Shown: piece after piece, positions 8,762 to 18,099 of the stretch
Numbering within the stretch: the stretch's first letter is position 1
How the letters are laid out: each line of letters opens with the position of its first letter
NCBI GenBank assembly: GCA_015709695.1
Contig: CP054183.1
Span: 1,414,992 to 1,478,991 of the forward strand
DNA length: 64,000 bases
Source of the DNA: Gammaproteobacteria bacterium
Lineage (GTDB): Bacteria > Pseudomonadota > Gammaproteobacteria > Steroidobacterales > GCA-2729495
Reading direction: 5' to 3'
Position numbers and translations under genes: made by a program
The notes under the pieces: model-generated
Told to the model about the DNA's origin: nothing
The model's input: only the letters and a program-made list of their open reading frames with translations
The model's database searches: none

Positions 8762-9370
8762 ATGAACATCGAAGTGCTGGTCCTGTACTACTCGCGCCAT
8801 GGTTCGGTCGCGGCGCTGGCGAGCCAGGTCGCCCGTGGCGTCAACAGCGTGCCCGGGGTGGCGGCGCGCCTGCGCACCGTGCCGCCGGTGACGGCGCAGA
8901 CCGCCGACAGGCTGGCCGCAGTCCCGGCCAGCGGCCCGCCCTACGCCACGCTGCGCGACCTCGGCGATTGCGCGGGCCTGATCCTCGGCAGCCCGACGCG
9001 GTTCGGCGGCATGGCAGCGCCACTCAAGCACTTCCTCGACGGCACCGGCACCGAATGGCTAAACGGCACGCTGAGCGGCAGGCCCGCCGGCGTCTTCACC
9101 TCGGGCAGCTCGATGCACGGCGGCCAGGAATCCACGCTGCTGTCCATGGCGCTGCCGCTCCTGCACCACGGCATGCTGCTGGTCGGCGTGCCCTACACCG
9201 AAGGCGCGGTGTCGGCCACGCGGGCGGGTGGCGGCCCGTACGGCGCCTCGCACCTGGCGCCCGAGGCCGCGCAGACCACCCTGAGCGAGGAGGAAGCACG
9301 CATCGCCACGCACCTCGGCCGCCGCGTCGCCGAGGTGGCCTCGCGCCTGGCTGGTGCCCGGCCGCGGTGA
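8762..9370 (+). CDS. wrbA: NAD(P)H:quinone oxidoreductase, WrbA type
   Basis: Flavodoxin-fold FMN protein of 202 residues. The FMN phosphate loop is YYSRHGSVAAL at residues 9-19. The second FMN region is GSPTRFGGMAAPLKHFLDGTG and the third is FTSGSSMHGGQESTLLSM, all diagnostic of WrbA. It catalyses two-electron reduction of quinones. A TAGAAT hexamer lies at 8749-8754, only 7 bases before the ATG. Its stop overlaps the next gene's GTG as GTGA. Confidence 0.94.
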   Translation: MNIEVLVLYYSRHGSVAALASQVARGVNSVPGVAARLRTVPPVTAQTADRLAAVPASGPPYATLRDLGDCAGLILGSPTRFGGMAAPLKHFLDGTGTEWLNGTLSGRPAGVFTSGSSMHGGQESTLLSMALPLLHHGMLLVGVPYTEGAVSATRAGGGPYGASHLAPEAAQTTLSEEEARIATHLGRRVAEVASRLAGARPR

Positions 9371-9669
9371 GCGCCGCGCTCTCGCGTCGCGCGGCGCTGG
9401 CCGGGCTGCTGCTGCTCGGCCTGATGATCGCCCTGCCGCCGCAGCCGGCCACCGCCCTCGCCGCCCTGCCGCTGGGCGTGCTGCTGATGGCAGCCTGGCG
9501 GCCGTCGAGAACCTGGGCCGTGGCCACGGCCAGCGTCATGCTCGCCTACTTCAGCTACGGCGTGATGGAAATCCTCACCAACCCGGCCGGGCGCACGCGC
9601 GCGATCGGCTTCTCGCTGCTGACGGTCGGCATCTTCCTCGCCGCGCTGGATTCCATCCGCCGCCGCTGA
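9367..9669 (+). CDS. DUF2069 small membrane protein
   Basis: A 100-residue protein with about four hydrophobic segments and the motif YFSYGVMEILTNP typical of DUF2069. Function is unknown. The GTG start overlaps the wrbA stop, and wrbA-DUF2069 pairs are frequent in gammaproteobacteria, so it is probably co-expressed with the quinone reductase. Convergent with hda. Confidence 0.85.
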   Translation: MSAALSRRAALAGLLLLGLMIALPPQPATALAALPLGVLLMAAWRPSRTWAVATASVMLAYFSYGVMEILTNPAGRTRAIGFSLLTVGIFLAALDSIRRR

Positions 9670-9673
9670 GGGG

Positions 9674-10378
9674 TCAGTCACCGCCACCGAGGACCGTGCG
9701 CACGAAGGGGATGGTCAGGCGCCGCTGCGCTGCCAGCGCCGCGCGATCCAGCCGGTCGAGCAACTGGAACAGGCTGCCGGTGCCGCGCCCGACCCGCGCC
9801 AGCAGGTAGTCGGCCGTCTCGTCCGGCAGGCTGAAGCCCCGCCACTCGGCGCGCCGCTGCAGGGCCTGCCGGCAGCCCGCCTCGTCGAGCGGCTCGAGGC
9901 GGAACACCGCCCCCGCCGAGAACCGCGAGCGCAGATCGGGCAAGCCGATGCCGCTCGCCGACGGTGGCGCGCCGGCAGCCACCAGCAGCCGGCCACCTTC
10001 CGCCATCAGCTGCTCGTACAGCCGCAGCAAGGCCATCTCCCAGGACGGGTTGCCGGCCACCGCGGCGATGTCGTCGAGCGCGGCCAGGCGCAAGGTACCC
10101 ATGCCGTCGAGCACGCTGGCGGGCATCTGCAGGAGTTCGCCGAGAGGCAGGTAGGCCGTCGGCAGGCCGCCCGCATGGGCCCTGGCCACCGCGGCCTGCA
10201 GCAGGTGGCTCTTGCCGGCTTCCGCCGGACCCCAGATCCAGGCCGCGGGCGGGCCTTCGCCAGCCGCCATGCCGCGCAGGGTGGCGACGGCCAGCGCATT
10301 GCCGCCGGGATGGAAGCTGTCGAACACCGCATGGTCCGCCAGCCGGATGTCGAGCGCCAGTTGCCGCATGTCCTGCAC
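9674..10378 (-). CDS. hda: DnaA regulatory inactivator Hda
   Basis: A 234-residue AAA+ protein that, bound to the DNA sliding clamp, stimulates ATP hydrolysis by DnaA. The N-terminal clamp-binding motif QLALDI sits at residues 6-11. A Walker-A-like loop is GPAEAGKSHLL, Walker B is ALDDIAAV, and the arginine-finger box is DLRSRF. The length matches the family. A start at the second Met (10369) would keep the clamp motif and cannot be excluded. It is followed upstream by the PgsA-like, DUF2066 and purM genes, a conserved gammaproteobacterial neighbourhood. Confidence 0.93.
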   Translation of the reverse strand: MQDMRQLALDIRLADHAVFDSFHPGGNALAVATLRGMAAGEGPPAAWIWGPAEAGKSHLLQAAVARAHAGGLPTAYLPLGELLQMPASVLDGMGTLRLAALDDIAAVAGNPSWEMALLRLYEQLMAEGGRLLVAAGAPPSASGIGLPDLRSRFSAGAVFRLEPLDEAGCRQALQRRAEWRGFSLPDETADYLLARVGRGTGSLFQLLDRLDRAALAAQRRLTIPFVRTVLGGGD

Positions 10379-10391
10379 CGGTGTGCCGCGG

Positions 10392-10955
10392 TCAGGAGGC
10401 GCGCGGCGCCAGCGCCTTGCGGCTCCAGCGGATCACGTAGTTCAGGCCGCTGACCACGCAGGTCACGAGCACGGCGGCGCCAGCCACCGTCACCAGGCTG
10501 TCCAGCGCCCAGCCCATGGCACGCTGCACCAGCACCGCGAGGATGAACACCAGCTGGGCGAGCGTGTTGAGCTTGCTGGCGCCGGAGGGCTCCGGCTGCA
10601 GCGGACCGACCAGCACGTTGTACAGCACGCCGCCGGTGACGATGACCAGGTCGCGGCTGACGACCAGCACCGCCAGCCAGGCGGGAATCTGCTCCTGCAG
10701 CGCGAGGGTGACGAACAGCGACACCAGCAGCAGCTTGTCGGCCAGCGGATCGAGCAGCCCGCCCAGGCGGCTCTGCCAGTGACAGTGCTTGGCGAGAAAA
10801 CCGTCTATGCCGTCGGACAGGCCGGCGATGGCCACCAGCACGAGGGCGAGGCCGATGCGATCGGCCAGCAGCGCCACGACGATGGGCGGCACCAGCAGCA
10901 TGCGCAGGACGCAGATCAGGTTCGGGATGTCCGACGGCCTCAGCATGCGCCGCAC
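10392..10955 (-). CDS. CDP-alcohol phosphatidyltransferase, PgsA-like
   Basis: A 187-residue membrane enzyme with about five hydrophobic segments and the CDP-alcohol phosphotransferase motif SDGIDGFLAK...GGLLDPLADK. The four aspartates are present. The arginine usually following the alanine is lysine, as in several PgsA-like paralogues found next to hda. Phosphatidylglycerophosphate synthase activity is likely but not proven, because a second pgsA may exist elsewhere. Same strand as hda, 13 bases away. Confidence 0.82.
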   Translation of the reverse strand: MRRMLRPSDIPNLICVLRMLLVPPIVVALLADRIGLALVLVAIAGLSDGIDGFLAKHCHWQSRLGGLLDPLADKLLLVSLFVTLALQEQIPAWLAVLVVSRDLVIVTGGVLYNVLVGPLQPEPSGASKLNTLAQLVFILAVLVQRAMGWALDSLVTVAGAAVLVTCVVSGLNYVIRWSRKALAPRAS

Positions 10956-10964
10956 AACCCTGGC

Positions 10965-12008
10965 CTAGGGCTGGCCCACCAGCCGGTAGTACAGCGTGCC
11001 ATCTCCCTGGCCGGCCGCCGTCTCGGGTTCGAGGATGCGCCGCATGGCGAGCTGCCGCGCGAATGCTTCGCGGCCGGCACGCAGCTGCAGGTCGAGTCGC
11101 AGGACGTCGCCGCGGATGCCCGTGATGCCCACCGATTGCACGCCCTCCAGGCCAGCCAGGTAGCCGAGCAGCCCACCGTACTGCGTGAAATCCCGCAGGC
11201 CGCTCACGGCGAGCCCGATGCGGCCCGGGCCCTCCGGTGCCGCAGCGGCCCGGCTCGCCAGCCGCTCCGCCAGCCCGCCCGGACCGTCGGCGACGCTGCC
11301 GCGCCAGTCGGCGCGCTCCGCGCCATCGAGCAGCGTCCAGCGCACATCGGGAAGACCCGGCGGAAACAGCCTGGCGCGTCCCACCAGGATGACGTCGGCC
11401 TGGTAACGCGCCGAGGCGCGGCGGATCGGCTCGGTGAACTCGCCCCAGACATCGGCGGCGCCCAGCTCCGCGAGTTCCTGCGAGTCTCGCAGTGGCAGCA
11501 GCAGCGGGATGCCACGGGCGGCCGCGGCGTCCAGCAGCTGCTGGCGGAGCGTGCCCGCCACACCTGCCTCGTCGCTGCCGGCAACGATGTCGCGCTCGCC
11601 GGCGCCATTGTCGTAGGCGAGCCAGACGAGGGTAGCCGGCCGGTCCCCGCTCCAGGCTGGCAGCCCCGCGGCCGCAAGGCCACGGCGAATCGCGGCCGGG
11701 TCGAACTGCACCCAGTAGGCGCCGGCCGGATCGCGGCGATACTGCTGGACCAGCGCCGCGGGATCGGCGAAGGCTGCCAGCACCGCCGGTTCGGCAGCAG
11801 CCTGCCGCCCGGAAACCTTCACCAGCACCTGGCGCAGTGCCGCGGTGAAGGCCGCGGCGTTGCCCGACGTCGCCGCTTCACTGGCGGGAACCGACGCCGC
11901 ATACAGGTCGGCGACCTGCGCGGCGCCTGCACCGCCAGGCAGGCCGGCCATCACCAGCAGCAGGAGCAGCAGCGCAGTCCTTGCCTGGTCCCCGGAAATG
12001 TGGATCAT
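10965..12008 (-). CDS. DUF2066 protein, exported
   Basis: A 347-residue protein with an N-terminal signal segment (residues 10-30, ending GGAGAAQ) and the DUF2066 pattern: a VLVKVSGRQ stretch near residue 60, YWVQFDPAAIRRGL near 100 and an alternating hydrophobic C-terminal half. Function unknown. DUF2066 genes typically lie between the PgsA-like gene and purM. A TATAAT hexamer on this strand (complement of 12032-12037) is a plausible -10 box. Confidence 0.82.
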   Translation of the reverse strand: MIHISGDQARTALLLLLLVMAGLPGGAGAAQVADLYAASVPASEAATSGNAAAFTAALRQVLVKVSGRQAAAEPAVLAAFADPAALVQQYRRDPAGAYWVQFDPAAIRRGLAAAGLPAWSGDRPATLVWLAYDNGAGERDIVAGSDEAGVAGTLRQQLLDAAAARGIPLLLPLRDSQELAELGAADVWGEFTEPIRRASARYQADVILVGRARLFPPGLPDVRWTLLDGAERADWRGSVADGPGGLAERLASRAAAAPEGPGRIGLAVSGLRDFTQYGGLLGYLAGLEGVQSVGITGIRGDVLRLDLQLRAGREAFARQLAMRRILEPETAAGQGDGTLYYRLVGQP

Positions 12009-12098
12009 GCGCCCGCTCCCATGCCTGCTCTATTATAGACACGCCCGGCAGCCACGCCCTGCGACCCCGGCCGGGGATCGCGCAGTCACAGGAACCCC

Positions 12099-13136
12099 AT
12101 GAGTCCCGATCCATCCCTGACCTACAAGGACGCCGGCGTCGATATCGATGCGGGTGATGCACTGGTCGAGCGCATCAAGCCGCTGGCGCGCCGCACCGCA
12201 CGGGCCGGCCTGCTGGGCGGCATCGGCGGCTTCGGTGGCCTGTTCGAGATCGACACCGCCCGCTTTCCCCGCCCGGTGCTGGTGGCTGGCACCGACGGCG
12301 TGGGCACCAAGCTGCGCCTGGCCCTCGATCTCGGCAGGCTCGACAGCATCGGCATCGACCTGGTGGCCATGTGCGTCAACGACGTCGTGGTGCAGGGCGC
12401 CGAGCCGCTGTTCTTCCTCGATTACTACGCCACCGGCCAGCTCTCGCTCGACCAGGCCGAGGCCGTGATCGGCGGCATTGCCGCCGGATGCGAGCAGAGC
12501 GGCTGCGCCCTGCTCGGTGGCGAGACCGCGGAGATGCCGGGCATGTACGCCCCCGGCGACATCGACCTCGCCGGCTTCGCGGTGGGCATCGTCAACCGCG
12601 ACCGCATCATCGACGGCAGCCGCATCGTTCCCGGCGACGTGGTGCTGGGCCTTGCCTCCTCGGGCCCCCACTCCAACGGCTACTCGCTGATCCGCCGCAT
12701 CCTCGCCCTCGATCCGGCTGCCGCGGGGCGTCCCTGGGAAGGCAGCGCCAGCCTGGCACTGCACCTGCTGACACCCACCCGCCTCTACGTGCGCAGCTTG
12801 CTGGGCCTCATCGGTGCCTGCGAGGTCAAAGGCATGGCCCACATCACCGGTGGCGGCCTGCCCGGCAATCTCTGCCGCGTGCTGCCAGCCGGGGTCGATG
12901 CCCGCCTCCAGGCCTCGGCCTGGCGCCGCCCGGCGGTGTTCGACTGGCTGCAGAAGACCGGCCGGGTCGCCGACGAGGAGATGCTGCGCACCTTCAACTG
13001 CGGCATCGGCATGACCGTGGTCCTGGCGCGCGCACAGGCCGAGCGTGCCATGGCGCTGCTGCGCGAGGCGGGCGAGACCGTGCAGATCATCGGCCGCATC
13101 GAAGCGGGTACGGGCCGGGTGCGCATCGATCCATGA
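12099..13136 (+). CDS. purM: Phosphoribosylformylglycinamidine cyclo-ligase
   Basis: AIR synthetase, fifth step of purine synthesis. 345 residues, matching the family. The [11 protein letters not shown] motif begins at residue 66, [20 protein letters not shown] follows, and [13 protein letters not shown] and [15 protein letters not shown] are the nucleotide-binding and dimer motifs. The start at 12099 gives the usual [20 protein letters not shown]-terminus. Its stop overlaps the purN start as ATGA. Confidence 0.97.
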   Translation: MSPDPSLTYKDAGVDIDAGDALVERIKPLARRTARAGLLGGIGGFGGLFEIDTARFPRPVLVAGTDGVGTKLRLALDLGRLDSIGIDLVAMCVNDVVVQGAEPLFFLDYYATGQLSLDQAEAVIGGIAAGCEQSGCALLGGETAEMPGMYAPGDIDLAGFAVGIVNRDRIIDGSRIVPGDVVLGLASSGPHSNGYSLIRRILALDPAAAGRPWEGSASLALHLLTPTRLYVRSLLGLIGACEVKGMAHITGGGLPGNLCRVLPAGVDARLQASAWRRPAVFDWLQKTGRVADEEMLRTFNCGIGMTVVLARAQAERAMALLREAGETVQIIGRIEAGTGRVRIDP

Positions 13137-13798
13137 GCAGCACCCGGCGCCCGATGCTGCGCCTCGCGGTGCTCGTCTCAGGCAGTGGCTCGAACCTGCA
13201 GGCCATCCTCGACGCCACCCGCGCCGGCACACTTGACGCGCGTGTCGTCGGCGTGATCAGCGACCGCCCCGGTGTCCTGGCGCTGGAGCGTGCGCGCCAG
13301 GCTGGCATCCCGGCCATCACCGTGGACTACAGGGCCTGCGGTGGCCGCGAGGCCTTTGGTGCCAGACTGCTGGAGGAACTCCAGCGCCTGGATCCGCAAC
13401 TGGTGGTGCTGGCCGGCTTCATGCGCATCCTGCCGGACGCGGTGGTCGACCATTACCGCGACCGCATGCTCAACGTGCACCCCTCGCTGCTGCCGCTGTA
13501 CCCCGGCCTGGATACCTACCGTCGCACACTCGAGGCCGGTGATGCCTGGCACGGCGCAACCGTGCACTTCGTGATACCCGAGCTCGATGCCGGGCCGGCC
13601 ATCCTCCAGTACCGCATACGGATCCGTCCCGGGGATACCGTGGAATCGCTGCGCCAGCGCGTGCAACGCGGCGAGCATCGGCTGTACCCGCAGGCCATCC
13701 AGTGGCTGGCGGAAGGCCGGGTGGCCTGCCGCGACGGCATCGTCTGGCGTGACGGGCGACCGGCCAGTGGCCCGGAGATCGTCGACGAGGCGGACTGA
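13133..13798 (+). CDS. purN: Phosphoribosylglycinamide formyltransferase
   Basis: GAR transformylase, which uses 10-formyl-THF. 221 residues. It shows the phosphate-binding [10 protein letters not shown] near residue 17 and the active-site [12 protein letters not shown] with the catalytic Asn and His; the catalytic Asp is in the [10 protein letters not shown] region. The usual DEGPI/GVTVHFV stretch reads [14 protein letters not shown]. Translationally coupled to purM by an ATGA overlap. Confidence 0.96.
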   Translation: MSSTRRPMLRLAVLVSGSGSNLQAILDATRAGTLDARVVGVISDRPGVLALERARQAGIPAITVDYRACGGREAFGARLLEELQRLDPQLVVLAGFMRILPDAVVDHYRDRMLNVHPSLLPLYPGLDTYRRTLEAGDAWHGATVHFVIPELDAGPAILQYRIRIRPGDTVESLRQRVQRGEHRLYPQAIQWLAEGRVACRDGIVWRDGRPASGPEIVDEAD

Positions 13799-13813
13799 GG
13801 CGCCGGGCCTCAG
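13795..13813. terminator. Bidirectional hairpin between purN and dcd
   Basis: CTGAGGC-GCCGG-GCCTCAG forms a perfect 7-bp stem with a 5-base loop spanning the two convergent stop codons. No T-run follows on either strand, so this is a possible rather than classical terminator. Confidence 0.4.
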
Positions 13814-14376
13814 GTACGCGGCAGGGTGACGCCGCGCTGTCCCTGGTACTTTCCGCCGCGATCCCTGTAGGAGGTCTCGCAGACCTCGTCCGACTCGAAG
13901 AAGATCATCTGCGCGACACCCTCGTTGGCGTAGATACGCGCCGGCAGCGGCGTGGTGTTGGAGAACTCCAGCGTCACGTGGCCCTCCCACTCCGGCTCCA
14001 GCGGCGTGACGTTGACGATGATGCCGCAGCGGGCATAGGTCGACTTGCCTAGGCAGACGGTGAGCACGTTGCGCGGGATGCGGAAGTACTCCACCGTCGC
14101 CGCGAGCGCGAAGGAGTTCGGCGGGATGATGCAGACATCGCCCTCCATGTCGACGAAGCTCGAGGGATCGAACGCCTTGGGATCGACGATGGTGGAGTTG
14201 ATGTTGGTGAAGATCTTGAAGTGGCGGCCACAGCGGACGTCGTAGCCGTAGCTCGAGGTGCCGTAGGAGATCACGCGCCGACCGGCGTGCTCGCGGACCT
14301 GGCCGGCCTCGAAGGGCTCGATCATGCCGCGTCCCTCCGCCATGCGGCGGATCCAGCGATCTGACTTGATGCTCAC
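13810..14376 (-). CDS. dcd: dCTP deaminase
   Basis: Trimeric dCTP deaminase that makes dUTP for thymidylate synthesis. 188 residues, as in E. coli. Motifs include [15 protein letters not shown] (residues 36-50), the catalytic-glutamate region [17 protein letters not shown] and the C-terminal [15 protein letters not shown]. The ATG overlaps the apbC stop by 4 bases, so it is probably transcribed with apbC. Confidence 0.96.
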   Translation of the reverse strand: MSIKSDRWIRRMAEGRGMIEPFEAGQVREHAGRRVISYGTSSYGYDVRCGRHFKIFTNINSTIVDPKAFDPSSFVDMEGDVCIIPPNSFALAATVEYFRIPRNVLTVCLGKSTYARCGIIVNVTPLEPEWEGHVTLEFSNTTPLPARIYANEGVAQMIFFESDEVCETSYRDRGGKYQGQRGVTLPRT

Positions 14377-15473
14377 TGCTCGTCCCGCGTGGCGTTCTTG
14401 AAGAACTTGTACGTGCGCGGCAACGGACGGCGGGCCAGCTCGGCGGCCATGCGCAGCGCAATCTCCCGGTAGCGCCGCGCGACGGGCCCCTGCGGCTCCG
14501 CCACCAGCGGCGGCCGTCCCGCATCCGTCTGCGCGCGGATGGCGCCGTTGAGCGGCAGCTTGCCGAGCAGCGGCACGCCGCAGGCGGCCGCGAGCTGCTC
14601 GCCGCCGCCCTCCCCGAACAGCGACTCCTCGTGACCGCAGCCCGGGCAGACGAAGCTGCTCATGTTCTCGACGATGCCCAGTATCGGCGCACCCACCTTC
14701 TCGAACATCCGCAGGCCGCGCAGTGCCACCTGGGTGGCCACCTGCTGGGGCGTGGTGACGATGAGGACGCCGGCCAGCGGCACCTTCTGGCTCAGCGTGA
14801 GCTGCGCATCGCCGGTGCCCGGCGGCAGGTCCACCAGCAGGTAGTCGAGGTCATGCCAGCGGGTCTGGAATGCCAGCTGCGAAATCGCCTGGGTGACCAT
14901 GGGGCCACGCCAGATCACGGGCGTCGCCTGGTCGACGAGGAAGCCGATGGAGATCGCCTCCAGGCCATGCGCCACCAGCGGCTCGAAGGTCTTGCCATCC
15001 CGGCTTTCGGGCTTCTGCCCCGAGAGCCCCAGCATCAGCGGCTGGCTCGGTCCATGCACGTCGGCATCGAGGATGCCGACTCTCGCACCCTCGGCCGCCA
15101 GCGCCAGGGCGAGGTTCACGGCGGTGGTCGACTTGCCCACGCCGCCCTTGCCGGAGGCCACGGCAATGACGTTGCGCACGTTGGGCAGCGGGCTGAGCGT
15201 ACCCTGCGGCGCATGGGCGACGATGGCCGCCTCGATGCCGACCGACACCCGTGAAACGGCGCCGGCCTTGCGCACCGCCGCCTCGATGGCGCCCTGCAGC
15301 TCGTCACGCAGGCCCGCCACCGGGAAGCCGAGGGTGACCCGGACGGAAACGGCGTCGGCTCCGGCTGCCACCACCTCGGCCCGGCCACCCAGGGCCTCCA
15401 GATCGGCGCCGAGCAGGGGGACGGGAAGGGCCGCGATGGCCCGCTCGATGGCGTGGACAGGCAGGTCAGGCAT
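14373..15473 (-). CDS. apbC: Mrp/ApbC-type iron-sulfur cluster carrier ATPase
   Basis: A 366-residue ParA-like P-loop protein that carries and transfers Fe-S clusters. It has an N-terminal MIP18/DUF59-like segment (residues 1-90), then the deviant Walker [14 protein letters not shown] near residue 110, [14 protein letters not shown], and the cluster-binding CPGCGHEE with a CxxC pair near residue 278. The ATG at 15473 is the last start that keeps the DUF59 region; an upstream extension is not family-like. In E. coli apbC sits beside metG; here a kinase and two PilT genes intervene. Confidence 0.94.
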   Translation of the reverse strand: MPDLPVHAIERAIAALPVPLLGADLEALGGRAEVVAAGADAVSVRVTLGFPVAGLRDELQGAIEAAVRKAGAVSRVSVGIEAAIVAHAPQGTLSPLPNVRNVIAVASGKGGVGKSTTAVNLALALAAEGARVGILDADVHGPSQPLMLGLSGQKPESRDGKTFEPLVAHGLEAISIGFLVDQATPVIWRGPMVTQAISQLAFQTRWHDLDYLLVDLPPGTGDAQLTLSQKVPLAGVLIVTTPQQVATQVALRGLRMFEKVGAPILGIVENMSSFVCPGCGHEESLFGEGGGEQLAAACGVPLLGKLPLNGAIRAQTDAGRPPLVAEPQGPVARRYREIALRMAAELARRPLPRTYKFFKNATRDEQ

Positions 15474-15706
15474 GATTCGTGACGTTGTTAACAGTATGAG
15501 GCAGGCTCGACCGGCGACATTGTAGCGCAACGGCGCGGGTGCGCCCCGGCAAGGGCCAAGGTACGGCCGGGGATCGGGAGACCAGCAGCCCTGTGGCATA
15601 ATGCGGCAGGCGCGGCTCGGCCCGGCGTATCCTCGTTGACATAACCCGTGGCGGTGCGCGGCCGCGTGGTTGTCGTGTGCGTGGCAAGGGACGTTCCCCC
15701 GGGGCA

Positions 15707-18085
15707 ATGAAGTTCATCAGCACATTGAAGGCGGAGCGCTCGATCGCCCAGCTGCTGGCCGAGCGCGACATGCAGGCACCGGAGGCGCGCAAGGCGCTGG
15801 AGAGCCTGCGCAGGATCGGCGCCACCGCCATCCCCAAGCTCATCGAGGCCTTCGCCACGGCCGAGAAGGAGCAGGTGCCGGCGCTGGTGCAGACCCTGGC
15901 ATCGCAGGTCAACGACCGCACGCTCAAGGAAGTCATCGCCGGCCTGGCGCAGGGCAATGCGCGCTGCGTTTCGGGAACCGCCGCGGCACTGGCCGCCGCC
16001 GGCGACTACGATCCCAACGGGCTGCTCGCCTACCTCGGCCGCGATGACCTCTCCGTCTCGGCCCTGATCGACGTGCTGCGCGCCACCCGACAGCGGCTCA
16101 ACGCCCGCGAGCTGCTGCGCCGCGCCTACGACCTCGAGCCGCGCGAGAAGGCGGCCGTGTTCAGGATCATCGCCGAGGTGGCCACCGCCGACATGGTGCC
16201 CGACCTGCTCAACCGCCTCGAGGGCAAGGACCCCTCGGTGCGGGTACATATCATCGAGGTGCTCGCGCGCTTCAACACGCCCGAGGTGGCGAAGGCCCTC
16301 GAGGAGCAGCTGAAGGACAAGAACAAGGCGGTGCGCAAGGCGGCGCTGCTCGCCGTCGAGAACATGCCGGGCGAGCGCAACCTGGCGCTGCTGTGCATGA
16401 TCCTTCGCGACCCGGACCTCGAAGCCCGCAGCAAGGCCATCGACCTGGTGGTCAAGGCCCGCCACCCGGACACCATGAAGCACCTGGTGGAGGTGCTGCG
16501 CGACGAATCCGAGGACGCGCGCCGCGCCGCGGTCGAGGTGCTCAACGGCATCGCCGAGGTCGCCACGCTCAAGTACCTGCTGGCGGCGCTCGAGGACCAG
16601 GACTGGTGGGTGCGCTCGCGCGCCTCCGATGCGCTGGCGAAGATCGGCGGGCCGAAGGTCATGGACGCGGTCCTGCAGCTGGTGCGGGATCCCGACGAGA
16701 ACATCCGCCGCGCCGCCATCGAGATCCTCAACCAGACCCGCGACCAGCGCGCGGTGGAACACCTGATGGCGGCGACGCAGGACAAGGACTGGTGGGTGCG
16801 CGAGCGCGCCGCCGATGCCCTCGCCGAGATCGGCAGCGTCAAGGCCGTGCCGGCCCTGGTGAAGATGCTCGGCGGCGACGTGCGCTCGGCGCCGGCGGCG
16901 GTGCGGGCGCTCGGCCGGCTGGGCGACTCGAAGATCATGCCGACGCTGATGCCGCTGCTCGACCACGCCGACAAGGCCATCCGCCTCGAGGCGGTGGCGG
17001 CCGTCGCCCGCCTCGCCGACCACCAGAACGCCAGCACCGTGAAGGCCCGGCTGCAGCCCTTCATGGCCGGCGCCGACGAGACCATCGCCAAGGCTGCCGC
17101 CGAGGCCGTCGTCAGGCTGGACAACCGCTTCTCCGCCACCGCGGTCGAGGCGGCCGAGAAGCAGGAACGCAACGCCTCGCCCAACCGCACGCTGCTGGTG
17201 GAACCGGCCGAGGTGGAGCGCATCGTGCGCGAGGCCGAGTCCGGCCAGAAGCTCGACGTCAGCCTGCTCAACCAGGGCGACATGATCGAGGGCCGCTACC
17301 GCTACATCCAGAAGATCGGCAAGGGCGCCTTCGGCACCGTGGTCCTGGTGGAGGACACGGTGGTGGACGAGCGGCTCATCCTCAAGTTCCTCAATCCGAA
17401 CGTCAGCCAGGACGAGGAGATGATGAAGCGCTTCGTCCACGAGCTGCGCTACTCACGCAAGATCACGCACAACAACGTGATCCGCATCTACGATTTCCTC
17501 AACCTCGGGGGGAACTACGCCATTTCCATGGAGTACTTCCCGTCGCATACCCTCGGGGCGGAGATCAACGGCAAGAAACCGCTGCCCTTCGAGAAGAGCC
17601 GGGGCTGGGCCATCGACATCGCCACCGGCATGTCGGTGGCACACCAGGTCGGCATCGTGCATCGCGACCTGAAGCCCGCCAACATCCTCATCAACGACGA
17701 GGGCCTGCTGAAGATCGTCGACTTCGGTGTCGCTGCCGTGGCCTCCCATGCCGACACCCAGCTCACCAAGACGGGCTACGTCATCGGTTCACCCAAGTAC
17801 ATGGCGCCGGAGCAGATCCTCGGCAAGAAGGTCGACCACCGGGCCGACATCTACAGCCTCGGCGTGATCATGTACGAGATGCTGGCCGGCGTGCCGCCCT
17901 ACTCCAAGGGCGATCACATGTCGGTCATGTACCAGCACGTGCAGGGCCGCTGCAAGCCCTGCGAGGAGATCAACCCCGGGATCCCGGCGGCGCTGGCCGC
18001 GGTGGTGCGCAAGGCCATGGAAGTGGACAAGATGAAGCGCTACGAATCCATGGACGAGCTGCGCCTGGCCGTGCAGGCCGGCTGA
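15707..18085 (+). CDS. HEAT-repeat Ser/Thr protein kinase
   Basis: A 792-residue cytoplasmic protein. Residues about 60-480 are roughly a dozen PBS-lyase-type HEAT repeats of about 31 residues (for example DQDWWVRSRASDALAKIG and DKDWWVRERAADALAEIG). Residues about 525-790 are a complete Hanks-type kinase: glycine loop GKGAFGTV at 538, the VAIK-equivalent lysine in LILKFL, HRDLKPAN at 652, DFG at 672, MAPEQ and DIYSLGVIMYEM. I saw no membrane helix or signal peptide. I chose the ATG at 15707 (MKFISTLKAE) preceded by GGGGCA. It lies 14 bases upstream of a PilT-type ATPase and is probably in one operon with two of them, suggesting control of pilus retraction or surface motility by phosphorylation. 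That role is inference. Confidence 0.88.
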   Translation: MKFISTLKAERSIAQLLAERDMQAPEARKALESLRRIGATAIPKLIEAFATAEKEQVPALVQTLASQVNDRTLKEVIAGLAQGNARCVSGTAAALAAAGDYDPNGLLAYLGRDDLSVSALIDVLRATRQRLNARELLRRAYDLEPREKAAVFRIIAEVATADMVPDLLNRLEGKDPSVRVHIIEVLARFNTPEVAKALEEQLKDKNKAVRKAALLAVENMPGERNLALLCMILRDPDLEARSKAIDLVVKARHPDTMKHLVEVLRDESEDARRAAVEVLNGIAEVATLKYLLAALEDQDWWVRSRASDALAKIGGPKVMDAVLQLVRDPDENIRRAAIEILNQTRDQRAVEHLMAATQDKDWWVRERAADALAEIGSVKAVPALVKMLGGDVRSAPAAVRALGRLGDSKIMPTLMPLLDHADKAIRLEAVAAVARLADHQNASTVKARLQPFMAGADETIAKAAAEAVVRLDNRFSATAVEAAEKQERNASPNRTLLVEPAEVERIVREAESGQKLDVSLLNQGDMIEGRYRYIQKIGKGAFGTVVLVEDTVVDERLILKFLNPNVSQDEEMMKRFVHELRYSRKITHNNVIRIYDFLNLGGNYAISMEYFPSHTLGAEINGKKPLPFEKSRGWAIDIATGMSVAHQVGIVHRDLKPANILINDEGLLKIVDFGVAAVASHADTQLTKTGYVIGSPKYMAPEQILGKKVDHRADIYSLGVIMYEMLAGVPPYSKGDHMSVMYQHVQGRCKPCEEINPGIPAALAAVVRKAMEVDKMKRYESMDELRLAVQAG

Positions 18086-18099
18086 GCAGGGGTCCTGCC

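Noticed and set aside
12033..13232. 399-residue antisense frame across purM
   Set aside because: No domain pattern; purM on the other strand is complete.
15636..15641. TTGACA as -35 of the HEAT-kinase operon
   Set aside because: No acceptable -10 hexamer at 16-19 bases; the CATAAT at 15597 is upstream of it.
15488..17440. 650-residue antisense frame across the HEAT-kinase
   Set aside because: Repetitive because the HEAT repeats are repetitive; no family motif.
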